Assembly (NCBI GenBank): GCA_036003885.1
Contig: DASYSA010000548.1
Location: 1 to 14,988, forward strand
DNA: 14,988 nt
Direction: 5' to 3'
Source: DASYSA01 sp036003885
GTDB taxonomy: Bacteria > Acidobacteriota > Blastocatellia > UBA7656
Shown here: piece by piece, positions 7,080 to 14,206 of the stretch
Position numbering within the stretch: position 1 is the first letter of the stretch
Layout of the letters: every line of letters starts with the position of its first letter
Made by a program: the position numbers and the translations under genes
Notes under the pieces: generated by a model
The model's database searches: none
What the model was told of the DNA's origin: nothing
The model's input: only the letters and a program-made list of their open reading frames with translations

Positions 7080-8159
7080 TCACTCCACCATCTGCACGGC
7101 TTTCCACTGACCTTTGACCATTGCCACAGTGATCGACAGACGGTCGAAGTTGTTGCCCAGTTCATAAGCGGCGGTTTCGGCCCCCTCCTCCCCATGGAAC
7201 TCAACCGTCCAGCCTTCGTTTCCATTGCGGGGGAAGCCCTGAGCTATGATCGGATCGAGTGAGGTCTCGATGAACGGCCGCGCCCGACTGTCTACCTTCT
7301 TCTTCTCAAGCGCCTCCGCTACGAGGTAGAAGACCGTGTAGCGATCATTCTCCCAGGTGCGTGCCGACTCTACGTATCGGCCGTTCTTCCATTCAAGCGT
7401 GACGACCTGATAGGCATGATCGCATGTCGCGCATTCTTTTACGACTGAGTTCGAAGACGCGGTTCCGCGCACGAGAATATTCGTACCGGTCTCGGCGAAT
7501 TTTACCTGCGCGCCGCGTCCCGTAATCGTCCCCGAGCCGTAGGCGGCGGGCAGGAGCTGACGAGTCATATCCTTGAACTCGTCCTCCTCAAACTTCAGAA
7601 TCAGAATTCGCTCAACTAGCGTACGCGGCCCGCCTTCGAGCCTTCCCGATCCCAGAAGTACGACGCATTCGCCCTTTGGAGCCGCGACAATGCGCAAGTC
7701 ATCAGGCAGACCCTGACCCGGATCCCCCGAGTGGAACCTCCGCAGCAGATTCTGCGGCAACCGATCCATCAATTCCTGGCGGCTCAGCGCGGCCAGCGAA
7801 GGCGGCTTGTCAACCGCCTCGTCGGAAATGGGCGTCGCTGCTGTTTGCCTGGCCTCTGTCACCACAACCGGAGACGCAGTGATCGCCGGAGCTCGGTTCT
7901 GCCTGTTCTTCACCATGTAAGCGGCCCCAATTCCGCCGCCTGCCAGCACGAGCATGAGCAAGACGAAGAAGGCCCACTTCCAGCCGCTGCCCTCGCGCCT
8001 ATGCGAACCGCCGTAGACGGCTGTCGGTTCCTCATCGAGGTGCTGATTCCTGAGCGCGCCCGAAGCGCCCTTTGGCCCGCCGGGAAGGGGCGCACCATCG
8101 AAAGTGCAGAATCGCAACTCGTCTTCAAACTGTTCGCGACAAACGGGGCACGTCTTCAT
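7080..8159 (-). CDS. Zinc-ribbon, single-TM protein of unknown function
   Basis: The protein has 359 aa. An N-terminal zinc-ribbon-like motif has C4, C7, C18 and D21 (CPVC at 4-7 and FCTFDG at 17-22), a pattern common at the N-terminus of acidobacterial and myxobacterial membrane proteins. A polar linker follows, then one transmembrane helix (about 62-83). The remaining roughly 275-residue domain would be outside the membrane. It contains CATC (a possible redox or metal pair) and the C-terminal half is beta-like with many Trp/Val residues. I do not recognise the large domain. The start is supported by AGGAGG (complement of 8167-8172) seven bases upstream. It is transcribed divergently from asnS, with a palindrome and a heptamer array between them. 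Confidence 0.8.
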   Translation of the reverse strand: MKTCPVCREQFEDELRFCTFDGAPLPGGPKGASGALRNQHLDEEPTAVYGGSHRREGSGWKWAFFVLLMLVLAGGGIGAAYMVKNRQNRAPAITASPVVVTEARQTAATPISDEAVDKPPSLAALSRQELMDRLPQNLLRRFHSGDPGQGLPDDLRIVAAPKGECVVLLGSGRLEGGPRTLVERILILKFEEDEFKDMTRQLLPAAYGSGTITGRGAQVKFAETGTNILVRGTASSNSVVKECATCDHAYQVVTLEWKNGRYVESARTWENDRYTVFYLVAEALEKKKVDSRARPFIETSLDPIIAQGFPRNGNEGWTVEFHGEEGAETAAYELGNNFDRLSITVAMVKGQWKAVQMVE

Positions 8160-8203
8160 TCCATCCCCTCCTGGGTTCGTGGTCTATATTCGAGGGGGCT
8201 CTT

Positions 8204-8217
8204 GCGGCGCGCGCCGC
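8204..8217. repeat. 14-base GC palindrome upstream of the zinc-ribbon gene
   Basis: GCGGCGCGCGCCGC is perfectly self-complementary and lies 45 bases upstream of the zinc-ribbon gene start. A TATAGA on the minus strand (complement of 8183-8188) could be a -10; the palindrome would then sit over the -35 position, where an operator might be. This reading is speculative. Confidence 0.5.
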
Positions 8218-8299
8218 TTATGCCTTGATTTTGGCGCTGGTGAATGGGGCTTCATTGATTCTACCAACTTTGATCGGACCAAACAATGATCTTCGAGCC

Positions 8300-8369
8300 G
8301 TGATGTGTGATCCGTGACGAGTGATGCGTGACGAGCGATAGCGATGAGTCACGGTTCACGCATCACTCG
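8300..8369. repeat. Heptamer inverted-repeat array, GTGATSC family
   Basis: Ten 7-base units run in one phase: GTGATGT, GTGATCC, GTGACGA, GTGATGC, GTGACGA, GCGATAG, CGATGAG, TCACGGT, TCACGCA, TCACTCG. The first five read GTGA and the last three TCAC. The 14-base arms 8318-8331 and 8356-8369 are perfect reverse complements separated by 24 bases. It lies between the divergent zinc-ribbon gene and asnS. The same family reappears at 14971-14988. Confidence 0.9.
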
Positions 8370-8459
8370 CGGCCATTTTCTCCGAGGCGAAACTTTTTTT
8401 GCCGCACCCACTGTAGTAGGATAGTGCAGTCAGGTTGATAACCCGGTCGGGGAGCGATA

Positions 8460-9773
8460 ATGGAGCAAACATACATAAAGGACATCTCGAGCCATGTAGG
8501 TGAAGAGGTCACCCTCAAGGGATGGCTCTACAACCAGCGATCGAGCGGCAAGCTCATCTTCCCACAAATACGCGACGGCTCAGGGATTATTCAGGGCGTG
8601 GTCTTCAAGAAAAACGTCGCCGAACGCGTCTGGAGCGACTTCGAACGGCTCACCCAGGAGTCGTCAATAATCGTGCGGGGCAGCGTTCGAGCGGACGAGC
8701 GCGCCCCGGGCGGCTACGAGTTGGACATAATCGATGTGGAGGTCGTCCAGTTAGCCGAGGCCTACCCGATCAGCCCAAAGGAGCACGGCGTCGAGTTCCT
8801 GATGGACAACCGCCACCTGTGGCTCCGTTCCCGGCGCCAGCACGCCATACTCTCTGTTCGCGCGGAAGTCATTCGCGCAGTTCGCGACTACTTCGATTCG
8901 CGCGGTTTCCTGTTGATGGACACTCCAATCTTTACACCGGCCGCGTGTGAAGGCACGACCAACCTGTTTGAGGTAAATTACTTCGACGACGCGAAAGCTT
9001 ACCTGACACAGTCAGGACAGCTCTACAATGAAGCCACCGCTGCGGCGTTCGGGAAGGTCTACTGCTTCGGCCCGACCTTTCGGGCCGAAAAGTCCAAAAC
9101 CCGGCGCCACCTGACGGAATTCTGGATGGTCGAGCCCGAGGTAGCCTACGCAGATCTCGACGACGTAATGAATATCGCCGAAGACTTTATTACCTTCATC
9201 GTACATCGGGTGCTGGAGAATCGCCGGAGGGAGCTTGGAGAACTCGAGCGCGACATTTCGAAGCTCGAACAAATCGCGCTGCCCTTTCCGCGGCTCCAAT
9301 ACGACGACGCCGTGCGAATGTTGAAGGAAGGTCACGAAAAGGGCGAGACCGAAACTCTCTTTGAGTGGGGCGGGGACTTCGGCGCACCTGACGAGACCTA
9401 CCTGTCTAATCAATTCGACAGGCCGGTGATGGTGCACCGGTATCCCCGTGCAGTCAAGGCCTTCTACATGAAGGCTGATCCGGAGCGGTCCGATCTTGCC
9501 CTTTGCGTGGACGTCCTCGCGCCCGAAGGATACGGAGAAATAATCGGCGGAGGCCAGCGCGCAGAAGATCTCGACTATCTGCTCAAGCAGATACACGAAC
9601 ACAACCTGCCGGAGGAGGCGTTCGATTGGTACCTCGACCTCCGGAGGTATGGGACGTTTCCGCATGGTGGATTCGGGATGGGCATAGAGCGGTGCACGGC
9701 GTGGCTGTGCGGAATAGAGCACTTGCGCGAGGCGATTCCCTTCCCTCGAATGCTCTACCGATTGAAGCCCTGA
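8460..9773 (+). CDS. asnS: Asparagine--tRNA ligase
   Basis: This class II aminoacyl-tRNA synthetase charges tRNA-Asn with asparagine. It has 437 aa, slightly shorter than the 466-aa E. coli enzyme. An N-terminal OB-fold anticodon-binding domain (about 1-105, with LKGWLYNQRSSGK) precedes the catalytic core. Motif 1 is near VRDYFDSRGFLLMDTPIFTP. Motif 2 is FRAEKSKTRRHLTEFWMVEPE (from residue 207). GEIIGGGQR and motif 3, GGFGMGIER (403-411), complete the ATP site. EGTTNLFEV and FRAEKSKTRRHLTEF are typical of AsnRS rather than AspRS. The ATG follows GGAG (8451-8454) by five bases. The next gene starts 32 bases after the stop, so asnS probably heads a small operon. No T-box or clear promoter is seen in its leader. 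Confidence 0.95.
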   Translation: MEQTYIKDISSHVGEEVTLKGWLYNQRSSGKLIFPQIRDGSGIIQGVVFKKNVAERVWSDFERLTQESSIIVRGSVRADERAPGGYELDIIDVEVVQLAEAYPISPKEHGVEFLMDNRHLWLRSRRQHAILSVRAEVIRAVRDYFDSRGFLLMDTPIFTPAACEGTTNLFEVNYFDDAKAYLTQSGQLYNEATAAAFGKVYCFGPTFRAEKSKTRRHLTEFWMVEPEVAYADLDDVMNIAEDFITFIVHRVLENRRRELGELERDISKLEQIALPFPRLQYDDAVRMLKEGHEKGETETLFEWGGDFGAPDETYLSNQFDRPVMVHRYPRAVKAFYMKADPERSDLALCVDVLAPEGYGEIIGGGQRAEDLDYLLKQIHEHNLPEEAFDWYLDLRRYGTFPHGGFGMGIERCTAWLCGIEHLREAIPFPRMLYRLKP

Positions 9774-9805
9774 TTCGAGGTAGGCCCCTTCCAGGAGCAG
9801 TTATC

Positions 9806-10348
9806 GTGAAGAATTATCGCACGCTTTTGTTCCTCATCTTTGTGCTGGTCTTTGCCGCCGGGGGCCTCACGTTGAGCGCCCAGCAGCACCCGTCTCCAGG
9901 CAAGAGGCTGGTTTGGGTCTACCTCTACCCGGCCAATGAGGTCGGATTGGAAGGGCGGCCAATTTCACAGCGTGCCGCGCGGGAGAACGCGCTGGCTCTG
10001 GTGCCGGTTCAGCGCGAAGTGAGCGTCGTCTCCCCGGCGCGCGGAGCATTGGAAGCGCTGATCGCCGGTCCAACCTCAGATGAAAAGACCAGGGGCTTGC
10101 TTGCGCCGTACACAGAAGGACTGACGATCACAAATCTAAAAATCATCAATGGCATAGCACGAGTAAGCTTGGCTTCTTCGTGTGGCGACTGTCCTCGCTT
10201 TCCGGATGACCTGGCGGTGTGGCGATTTACCGAATCCCTCAATCGGGTTCTAAAACAGTTTCCCAACGTGCGGCGCGTGGTCATCTGCCTCGACGGGTTT
10301 GAAGACTTTGGCGAATTGAATCATGCGCCGACCAAGAGATGCGACTGA
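9806..10348 (+). CDS. GerMN-domain exported protein
   Basis: The protein has 180 aa from a GTG start. The N-terminus (KNYR, then a hydrophobic run to about residue 21, then TLSAQQ) is a typical secretion signal, with cleavage possible after LSA. The mature part matches the GerMN (spore germination/sporulation) domain pattern: LVPVQREV, ALEALIAGPTSDE, GLLAPYTEGLTI, ING-ARVSLAS, and a C-terminal FPNVRRVVICLDG. GerMN domains also occur in many non-spore-formers in envelope proteins of unknown role. GTG 9806 is chosen because AGGAG (9793-9797) lies eight bases upstream and it begins the signal peptide. An ATG at 9503 in the same frame would overlap asnS with low-complexity Arg-rich sequence and is rejected. 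Confidence 0.85.
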   Translation: MKNYRTLLFLIFVLVFAAGGLTLSAQQHPSPGKRLVWVYLYPANEVGLEGRPISQRAARENALALVPVQREVSVVSPARGALEALIAGPTSDEKTRGLLAPYTEGLTITNLKIINGIARVSLASSCGDCPRFPDDLAVWRFTESLNRVLKQFPNVRRVVICLDGFEDFGELNHAPTKRCD

Positions 10349-10351
10349 CAA

Positions 10352-10894
10352 GTGAGCGGAGCGATTGGCGGAAAAATGATTACGGTGTTCGGGGGATCGC
10401 GTTGCGGTCCGGATGCGCTCGAGTATAAAGAAGCCCTGAGGCTTGGTAGCCTGCTGGTTGAGGCGGGCTTTCACGTCTGCTCGGGCGGCTACTCGGGCAT
10501 AATGGAAGCCATCAGCAAAGGCGCCCACGATGCCGACGGTCATGTCGTCGGTATGACGATGACTCAGTTCAAGGCTACTCCCAATAAGTACATCAAGAAA
10601 ACTGTCCCCAGCCGAGACTTCTATGAGCGTCTTCAGGGACTGATCCTTCGATCGGTTGGCTACATTGCGCTTCGCGGGGGCATGGGAACTGTCACCGAGG
10701 TCTCTCTCGTTTGGAATAAGCTGGTGACCGGAGTGCTCCCGCCCAGGCCGTTGATTCTGCTGGGCGAGTGCTGGCCCCCGGCGATGGCATGTCTGCGCGA
10801 GCACCTTGTAGTCTCGGACGACGACATGACCTACATCTCGTTCGTTGATACCGCAGAGCAAGCAGTGGCGGCCCTGAGAGAACGCATGGTGTGA
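10352..10894 (+). CDS. LOG-family-like Rossmann protein
   Basis: The protein has 180 aa with the N-terminal strand ITVFGGSRCG and GGYSGIMEA, both characteristic of LOG (Lonely Guy)/'lysine decarboxylase-like' proteins. The hallmark PGGxGTxxE appears as RGGMGTVTE (108-116), with Arg in place of Pro. The usual RK pair of LOG phosphoribohydrolases appears as ERLQ, so the Lys is missing. Canonical LOGs release a nucleobase from nucleoside 5'-monophosphates; altered motifs leave activity and substrate uncertain. GTG 10352 begins three bases after the preceding stop. An ATG at 10376 (residue 9) is an equally good candidate start, since it begins right at the first beta strand. It is likely co-transcribed with asnS and the GerMN gene. 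Confidence 0.8.
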   Translation: MSGAIGGKMITVFGGSRCGPDALEYKEALRLGSLLVEAGFHVCSGGYSGIMEAISKGAHDADGHVVGMTMTQFKATPNKYIKKTVPSRDFYERLQGLILRSVGYIALRGGMGTVTEVSLVWNKLVTGVLPPRPLILLGECWPPAMACLREHLVVSDDDMTYISFVDTAEQAVAALRERMV

Positions 10895-11018
10895 TGCTCG
10901 CAGTTTCAGTGAGCGACGCAAACCGCAGGAGCAACGATACGAGTCGGCCGTGACACCATGGAGATCCTGAATCAAGGGTTTGGTTTACAGATAAAGCGGA
11001 TTGATCCGGAGAAAACTA

Positions 11019-11303
11019 ATGGCAAAGAGACCAGCAAAGGGACAGGGAAGCAAGGGTAAGACTCGAACGAAAGCATCGGCGAGCAAGAGAGCGAAGCGGG
11101 CCGTGGAGTCCAGGACACGACCTCAGGCAAAAGCGACAAAAGCCGTGGCATCCAAGCCGAAGGCTGCTGCGGCCCCGCAGACCAAGAGGGGAACCGCCGC
11201 GACTCCCCCCTCAACTGATATTCGACGCGCTTACAAGTCGCGTCTGCTGGCGGGCTATATCGGGACGCATGGAGCGGATTCGATTCCAAGCGCGAAGAAA
11301 TAG
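11019..11303 (+). CDS. Small Lys/Arg/Ala-rich basic protein
   Basis: The protein has 94 aa. The first roughly 70 residues are low-complexity and very basic (repeated K, R, A, S, T, P; for example KRPAKGQGSKGKTR, KATKAVASKPKAAAAP), like histone H1-type or AlgP-like tails. The last roughly 25 residues (from STDIRRAYKSRLL) look more ordinary and could be a short helix. Nucleic-acid or polyphosphate binding is possible by composition only; I recognise no family. The ATG at 11019 has GGAG (11008-11011) seven bases upstream. The same frame opens at a TTG (11001), which lacks a ribosome binding site. The gene stands between the LOG-like gene and arginase, 124 bases after the former. Confidence 0.7.
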   Translation: MAKRPAKGQGSKGKTRTKASASKRAKRAVESRTRPQAKATKAVASKPKAAAAPQTKRGTAATPPSTDIRRAYKSRLLAGYIGTHGADSIPSAKK

Positions 11304-11476
11304 CGATGGAGAGGCGGACGGAGGACTACCGGGCGCCAGAGGGCCCGCTGCAAAGTTGCGCCCGGCGATATCGGCAAATCCGCTCGAGCGAGTTCTCAGA
11401 ACGGCCGTCGTTAGTCCGGGTCCCGGCGTCTGAATCTCTGCTATCCCCCTCCGTTGAAGTCACTGAGGTCAACAGT

Positions 11477-12388
11477 ATGAGCAAGAAAATCAGAATCATC
11501 GGCGTACCCATGGACCTTGGGGCTGGGCGTCGCGGCGTGGACATGGGACCGTCTGCAATTCGTATCGCCGGCCTCAACCAGGCTATAGCGCGGCTGGGTT
11601 TCGACGTGGTCGATGCTGGGAACGTTCAGATCAGCCCTGCCGAGGCAATTCAGCGAACAAACCCGAGGGCACACTATCTGCCCGAGATCGCCGCAGCGTC
11701 AGAAGAACTGGCGCGAATGGTCGAGTCTTCGCTTGAAGAGGGCGCCTTACCGGTTATTCTTGGCGGCGATCACTCGATTGCGGTCGGAAGCGTGGCAGGG
11801 CTTGCCTCGTTTCACCGCAAGCTAAAGCAAAAGGTGGGAATCATCTGGCTGGATGCACATACCGACGCCAACACTCCCGAGTCTTCGCCCTCAGGGAACA
11901 TTCACGGGATGCCCCTTGCGGCTTTGCTCGGCTACGGAGCCAGGGAACTCACTCACATCGCCGGATTCGCGCCGAAGGTATTGCCCGAACACACAGCCAT
12001 CATCGGCGCTCGTAGCGTGGACCCGGGCGAACGTGAACTGCTAAGGTCCCTGGGCGTGCGAGTTTTCACCATGAGCGAACTGGACGAGCGAGGGCTCGGC
12101 GACGTCGTTTCGGAGGCAGTCGAGATAGCGACGCGCAACACTGCCGGCTTCCATGTGACCATGGACATGGACTTCATCGATCCCTTCTACGCGCCGGGAG
12201 TAGGGACGCCGGAGCGAGGCGGGGCCACTTATCGCGAGAGCCACCTGGCGATGGAGAAGATCGCCGCGTCCGGTTGCGTTTTGTCGGTCGAGCTCACGGA
12301 GGTGAATCCGGTATACGACGTGGCGAATCAGACCGCCCTGCTTGCCGTGGAATTGATTCTGTCAGCATTGGGTAAGAAGATCCTTTGA
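11477..12388 (+). CDS. rocF: Arginase
   Basis: Arginase hydrolyses arginine to ornithine and urea with two Mn2+ ions. The protein has 303 aa, the normal arginase length. Metal ligands are all present: H99 (GGDHS), D126, H128 and D130 (DAHTD), D230 and D232 (MDMD). SPSGNIHGMPLA is the arginase-type substrate loop, favouring arginase over agmatinase. ELTEVNP follows near the C-terminus. ATG 11477 is preferred because GAGG (11465-11468) lies eight bases upstream and the first strand (KIRIIGVPMD) begins immediately. The frame extends to an ATG at 11306, but the extra 57 residues show no family similarity. The TGA stop runs directly into a heptamer array. No arginine transport or catabolic gene is adjacent. 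Confidence 0.95.
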   Translation: MSKKIRIIGVPMDLGAGRRGVDMGPSAIRIAGLNQAIARLGFDVVDAGNVQISPAEAIQRTNPRAHYLPEIAAASEELARMVESSLEEGALPVILGGDHSIAVGSVAGLASFHRKLKQKVGIIWLDAHTDANTPESSPSGNIHGMPLAALLGYGARELTHIAGFAPKVLPEHTAIIGARSVDPGERELLRSLGVRVFTMSELDERGLGDVVSEAVEIATRNTAGFHVTMDMDFIDPFYAPGVGTPERGGATYRESHLAMEKIAASGCVLSVELTEVNPVYDVANQTALLAVELILSALGKKIL

Positions 12389-12498
12389 TTTTGGATTTTA
12401 GATTTTGGATTTTGGATTGCAGGAGGTCCCGTGGATTTGCGACTTGCCTTGGAACGGACAATCCTTCAATCCAAAATCTAAAATCCAAAATCCAAAAT
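12388..12498. repeat. Heptamer inverted-repeat array, ATTTTRG family
   Basis: The left arm (12388-12422) is ATTTTGG, ATTTTAG, ATTTTGG, ATTTTGG, then ATTGCAG. The right arm (about 12464-12498) is CTTCAAT, CCAAAAT, CTAAAAT, CCAAAAT, CCAAAAT. The arms are reverse complements apart from a few G/A differences, with about 41 bases of unique sequence between. The array begins on the last base of the arginase stop codon and ends five bases before the ddl ribosome binding site, so it fills the whole gap. Confidence 0.92.
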
Positions 12499-12514
12499 TC
12501 GTTGAGAGGTTGAA

Positions 12515-13630
12515 TTGACCAAGAAGCTGAGAGTAGGTGTGATTTTCGGTGGGCGGTCGGGGGAGCATGAAGTCTCCCTTCGGTCCGCGGAGTCCGTTAT
12601 CAATGCGATGGACCGATCCAAATATGAGATCGTCCCAATCGGCATATCGAAGGAAGGCCGCTGGCTCGTTTCGGGGGACGCCACGGCTATGCTGCCCCAA
12701 ACCGTTATGGCCTCGGCCGATCAGCAGCAGGTTGCGATCATCGGCGACCCGACGCGAAAGGGTCTCTTGACACTCGACAGCGAGGGGAGCCAACTCCCGA
12801 ATCGAGGCATCGATGTGGTGTTTCCAGTGCTCCACGGCACTTACGGTGAAGACGGCACGATTCAAGGGTTGCTGGACATGGCGGGCGTGCCTTACGTCGG
12901 CGGAGGCGTGTTGGCCTCTGCTGCCGGTATGGACAAGATCGTGATGAAGCACCTGTTCGCGCAGGCGAATCTGGAGATCGGCGACTACGAATGGTTCCTG
13001 CGCTCAGGATGGGAGGAGGACCCCACCCCAATAATCGAGCGGATCTCGAGCAAGCTTGGCTTTCCCGCTTTTGTCAAACCGGCAAATCTCGGGTCATCAG
13101 TAGGCGTTTCGAAGGCTCGTGGCAAAGATGAGTTGCGCGCGGCGATCAATGATGCCGCGCGGTATGACCGGCGACTGTTGGTGGAGCGTGCAGTGGTTGG
13201 ACGTGAAATAGAGGTGAGCGTGCTGGGCAACGACCACCCGATCGCGAGTCTTCCTGGTGAAATCATTCTCGGCCATGAATTCTATGACTACGAAGACAAG
13301 TATATCGACAATGCGTCGCAGACAAGCGTGCCCGCGGATCTGCCCCCGGAAACCATCCAGCGCATCCAGGGCGATGCAATCCGGGCGTTTCAGGCCGTCG
13401 ACGGCGCCGGCCTGGCACGAGTCGACTTTTTCCTCGAAGGCGAGACGGGCCGAGTTCTTGTGAATGAGATAAACACCATGCCGGGCTTCACATCGATCAG
13501 TATGTACGCGAAGATGTGGGAGGCAAGCGGCATTTCGTATTCAGAATTGATCGACCGGCTCATCGAATTGGCGCTGGAACGCCATCGAGACAAGAGTCGT
13601 AACCTGACCAGCTACCAACCCCGGAAGTAG
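12515..13630 (+). CDS. ddl: D-alanine--D-alanine ligase
   Basis: This ATP-grasp enzyme joins two D-alanines for peptidoglycan precursors in the cytoplasm. It has 371 aa; the E. coli enzymes are somewhat shorter, and longer ones are common. The N-terminal GGRSGEHEVSL (12-22) contains E17 and S21 of the substrate site. HGTYGEDG and KPANLGSSVGVSKA (ATP-grasp) follow. Y263 in the omega-loop sequence YDYEDKYID is the Tyr typical of D-Ala-D-Ala rather than D-Ala-D-lactate ligases. NEINTMPGFT supplies Mg2+ ligands E318 and N320. The start is a TTG at 12515 with GAGAGG (12504-12509) five bases upstream. The TAG stop (13628-13630) is also the first three bases of the first heptamer of repeat block C. 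No other cell-wall genes are nearby. Confidence 0.95.
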   Translation: MTKKLRVGVIFGGRSGEHEVSLRSAESVINAMDRSKYEIVPIGISKEGRWLVSGDATAMLPQTVMASADQQQVAIIGDPTRKGLLTLDSEGSQLPNRGIDVVFPVLHGTYGEDGTIQGLLDMAGVPYVGGGVLASAAGMDKIVMKHLFAQANLEIGDYEWFLRSGWEEDPTPIIERISSKLGFPAFVKPANLGSSVGVSKARGKDELRAAINDAARYDRRLLVERAVVGREIEVSVLGNDHPIASLPGEIILGHEFYDYEDKYIDNASQTSVPADLPPETIQRIQGDAIRAFQAVDGAGLARVDFFLEGETGRVLVNEINTMPGFTSISMYAKMWEASGISYSELIDRLIELALERHRDKSRNLTSYQPRK

Positions 13631-13801
13631 GATCTAGGATTTAGGATCTAGGATTTAGGATCTAGGATTTAGGATTTAGGATTTAGGAAATCCAGGATTC
13701 TAAGTCGTGGATCACAGATCCTAGATCCTAAATCGTAGATCCTAAATCCCTAGATCCTAAATCCTAAATCCTAGATCCTTCCCTAGATCCTACATCCTTC
13801 C
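13628..13801. repeat. Heptamer inverted-repeat block C
   Basis: The left arm is nine in-phase 7-mers from 13628 to 13690 (TAGGATC and TAGGATT, ending TAGGAAA), starting exactly on the ddl stop codon. A short unique spacer (about 13698-13715) follows. The right arm, about 13719-13801, is TCCTAGA/TCCTAAA units with a few insertions that shift the phase (for example TCCCTAGA at 13747-13754). The two arms are reverse complements. Confidence 0.95.
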
Positions 13802-14069
13802 CTGTGGCATTCACCTACAACTTGAGTCCGAGCTCTGTCCAAGATTGCACCACATCAACAAGAGAGGATGCCTTTTCTTGCGATTTAGCTCTGGCGCGAG
13901 TCTTGCTCTTCGTAAGCTATCCCGCTGTGGGGAAAAGGGCGGGAATGTAATGTAGATGGTTTGAATCGTTGGTGATTGAATGTTGGGCAGGGTTGAGGGC
14001 TGGCTTCTTACATACCTGCTCCATATGTACGAAGACGAGGTCCCTCGAGTGAATCGTTTCCTACATCGG
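13802..14069 (+). ncRNA. Gene-free segment, candidate structured RNA ending in an intrinsic terminator
   Basis: This 268-base stretch lies inside the 557-base gap between ddl and pdxJ and has no credible protein gene. It contains possible hairpins: CCCGC/GCGGG (13921-13925 with 13939-13943), TACATA/TATGTA (14009-14014 with 14024-14029), and CGAG/CTCG near 14035-14046. A strong terminator follows at 14070-14104. No complete promoter was recognised. It does not match tRNA, SRP RNA, RNase P or tmRNA by eye. It could instead be a long ddl 3' untranslated region. Confidence 0.3.
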
Positions 14070-14104
14070 GTGCCGCGCAGGAAAAACCGCGCGGCACTTT
14101 TTTT
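14070..14104 (+). terminator. Strong Rho-independent terminator
   Basis: GTGCCGCGC (14070-14078) and GCGCGGCAC (14089-14097) form a perfect nine-base GC-rich stem with a ten-base A-rich loop. TTTTTTT (14098-14104) follows at once. It acts on plus-strand transcripts. The nearest plus-strand gene, ddl, ends 440 bases upstream, so it serves either a long ddl 3' region or an RNA encoded in the gap. Confidence 0.88.
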
Positions 14105-14143
14105 CGTTTCTTTCGTATCCTGTCAGGATCGATAGGAACTAAA

Positions 14144-14206
14144 TCCTAAATCCCAGATCCTAAATCCCAGATCCTACATCCTAAATCCTACATCCTGGAT
14201 CCTAAA
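14144..14206. repeat. Heptamer array block D (single orientation)
   Basis: Nine in-phase 7-mers are present: TCCTAAA, TCCCAGA, TCCTAAA, TCCCAGA, TCCTACA, TCCTAAA, TCCTACA, TCCTGGA, TCCTAAA. All read in the TCCT orientation; the matching opposite-strand arm would be the left arm of block C. On the minus strand the array supplies the last five codons and the TAG stop of pdxJ. Confidence 0.93.

Noticed and set aside
8370..8400. T-run (8394-8400) upstream of asnS as a terminator or attenuator
   Set aside because: The preceding stem is short and bulged, and no plus-strand gene is upstream; no leader peptide or T-box signature is seen.
9503..9805. ATG 9503 as start of the GerMN protein
   Set aside because: It would overlap asnS by 270 bases with Arg-rich out-of-frame sequence; GTG 9806 has a ribosome binding site and begins a signal peptide.
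11453..11473. GTTGA/TCAAC dyad around the arginase ribosome binding site
   Set aside because: Five-base arms with an 11-base gap are expected by chance.
11306..11476. ATG 11306 as start of arginase
   Set aside because: The 57 extra residues do not resemble arginase; ATG 11477 has a good ribosome binding site and gives the normal length.
13980..14132. 50-codon frame starting at ATG 13980
   Set aside because: It runs through the intrinsic terminator and lacks a ribosome binding site.
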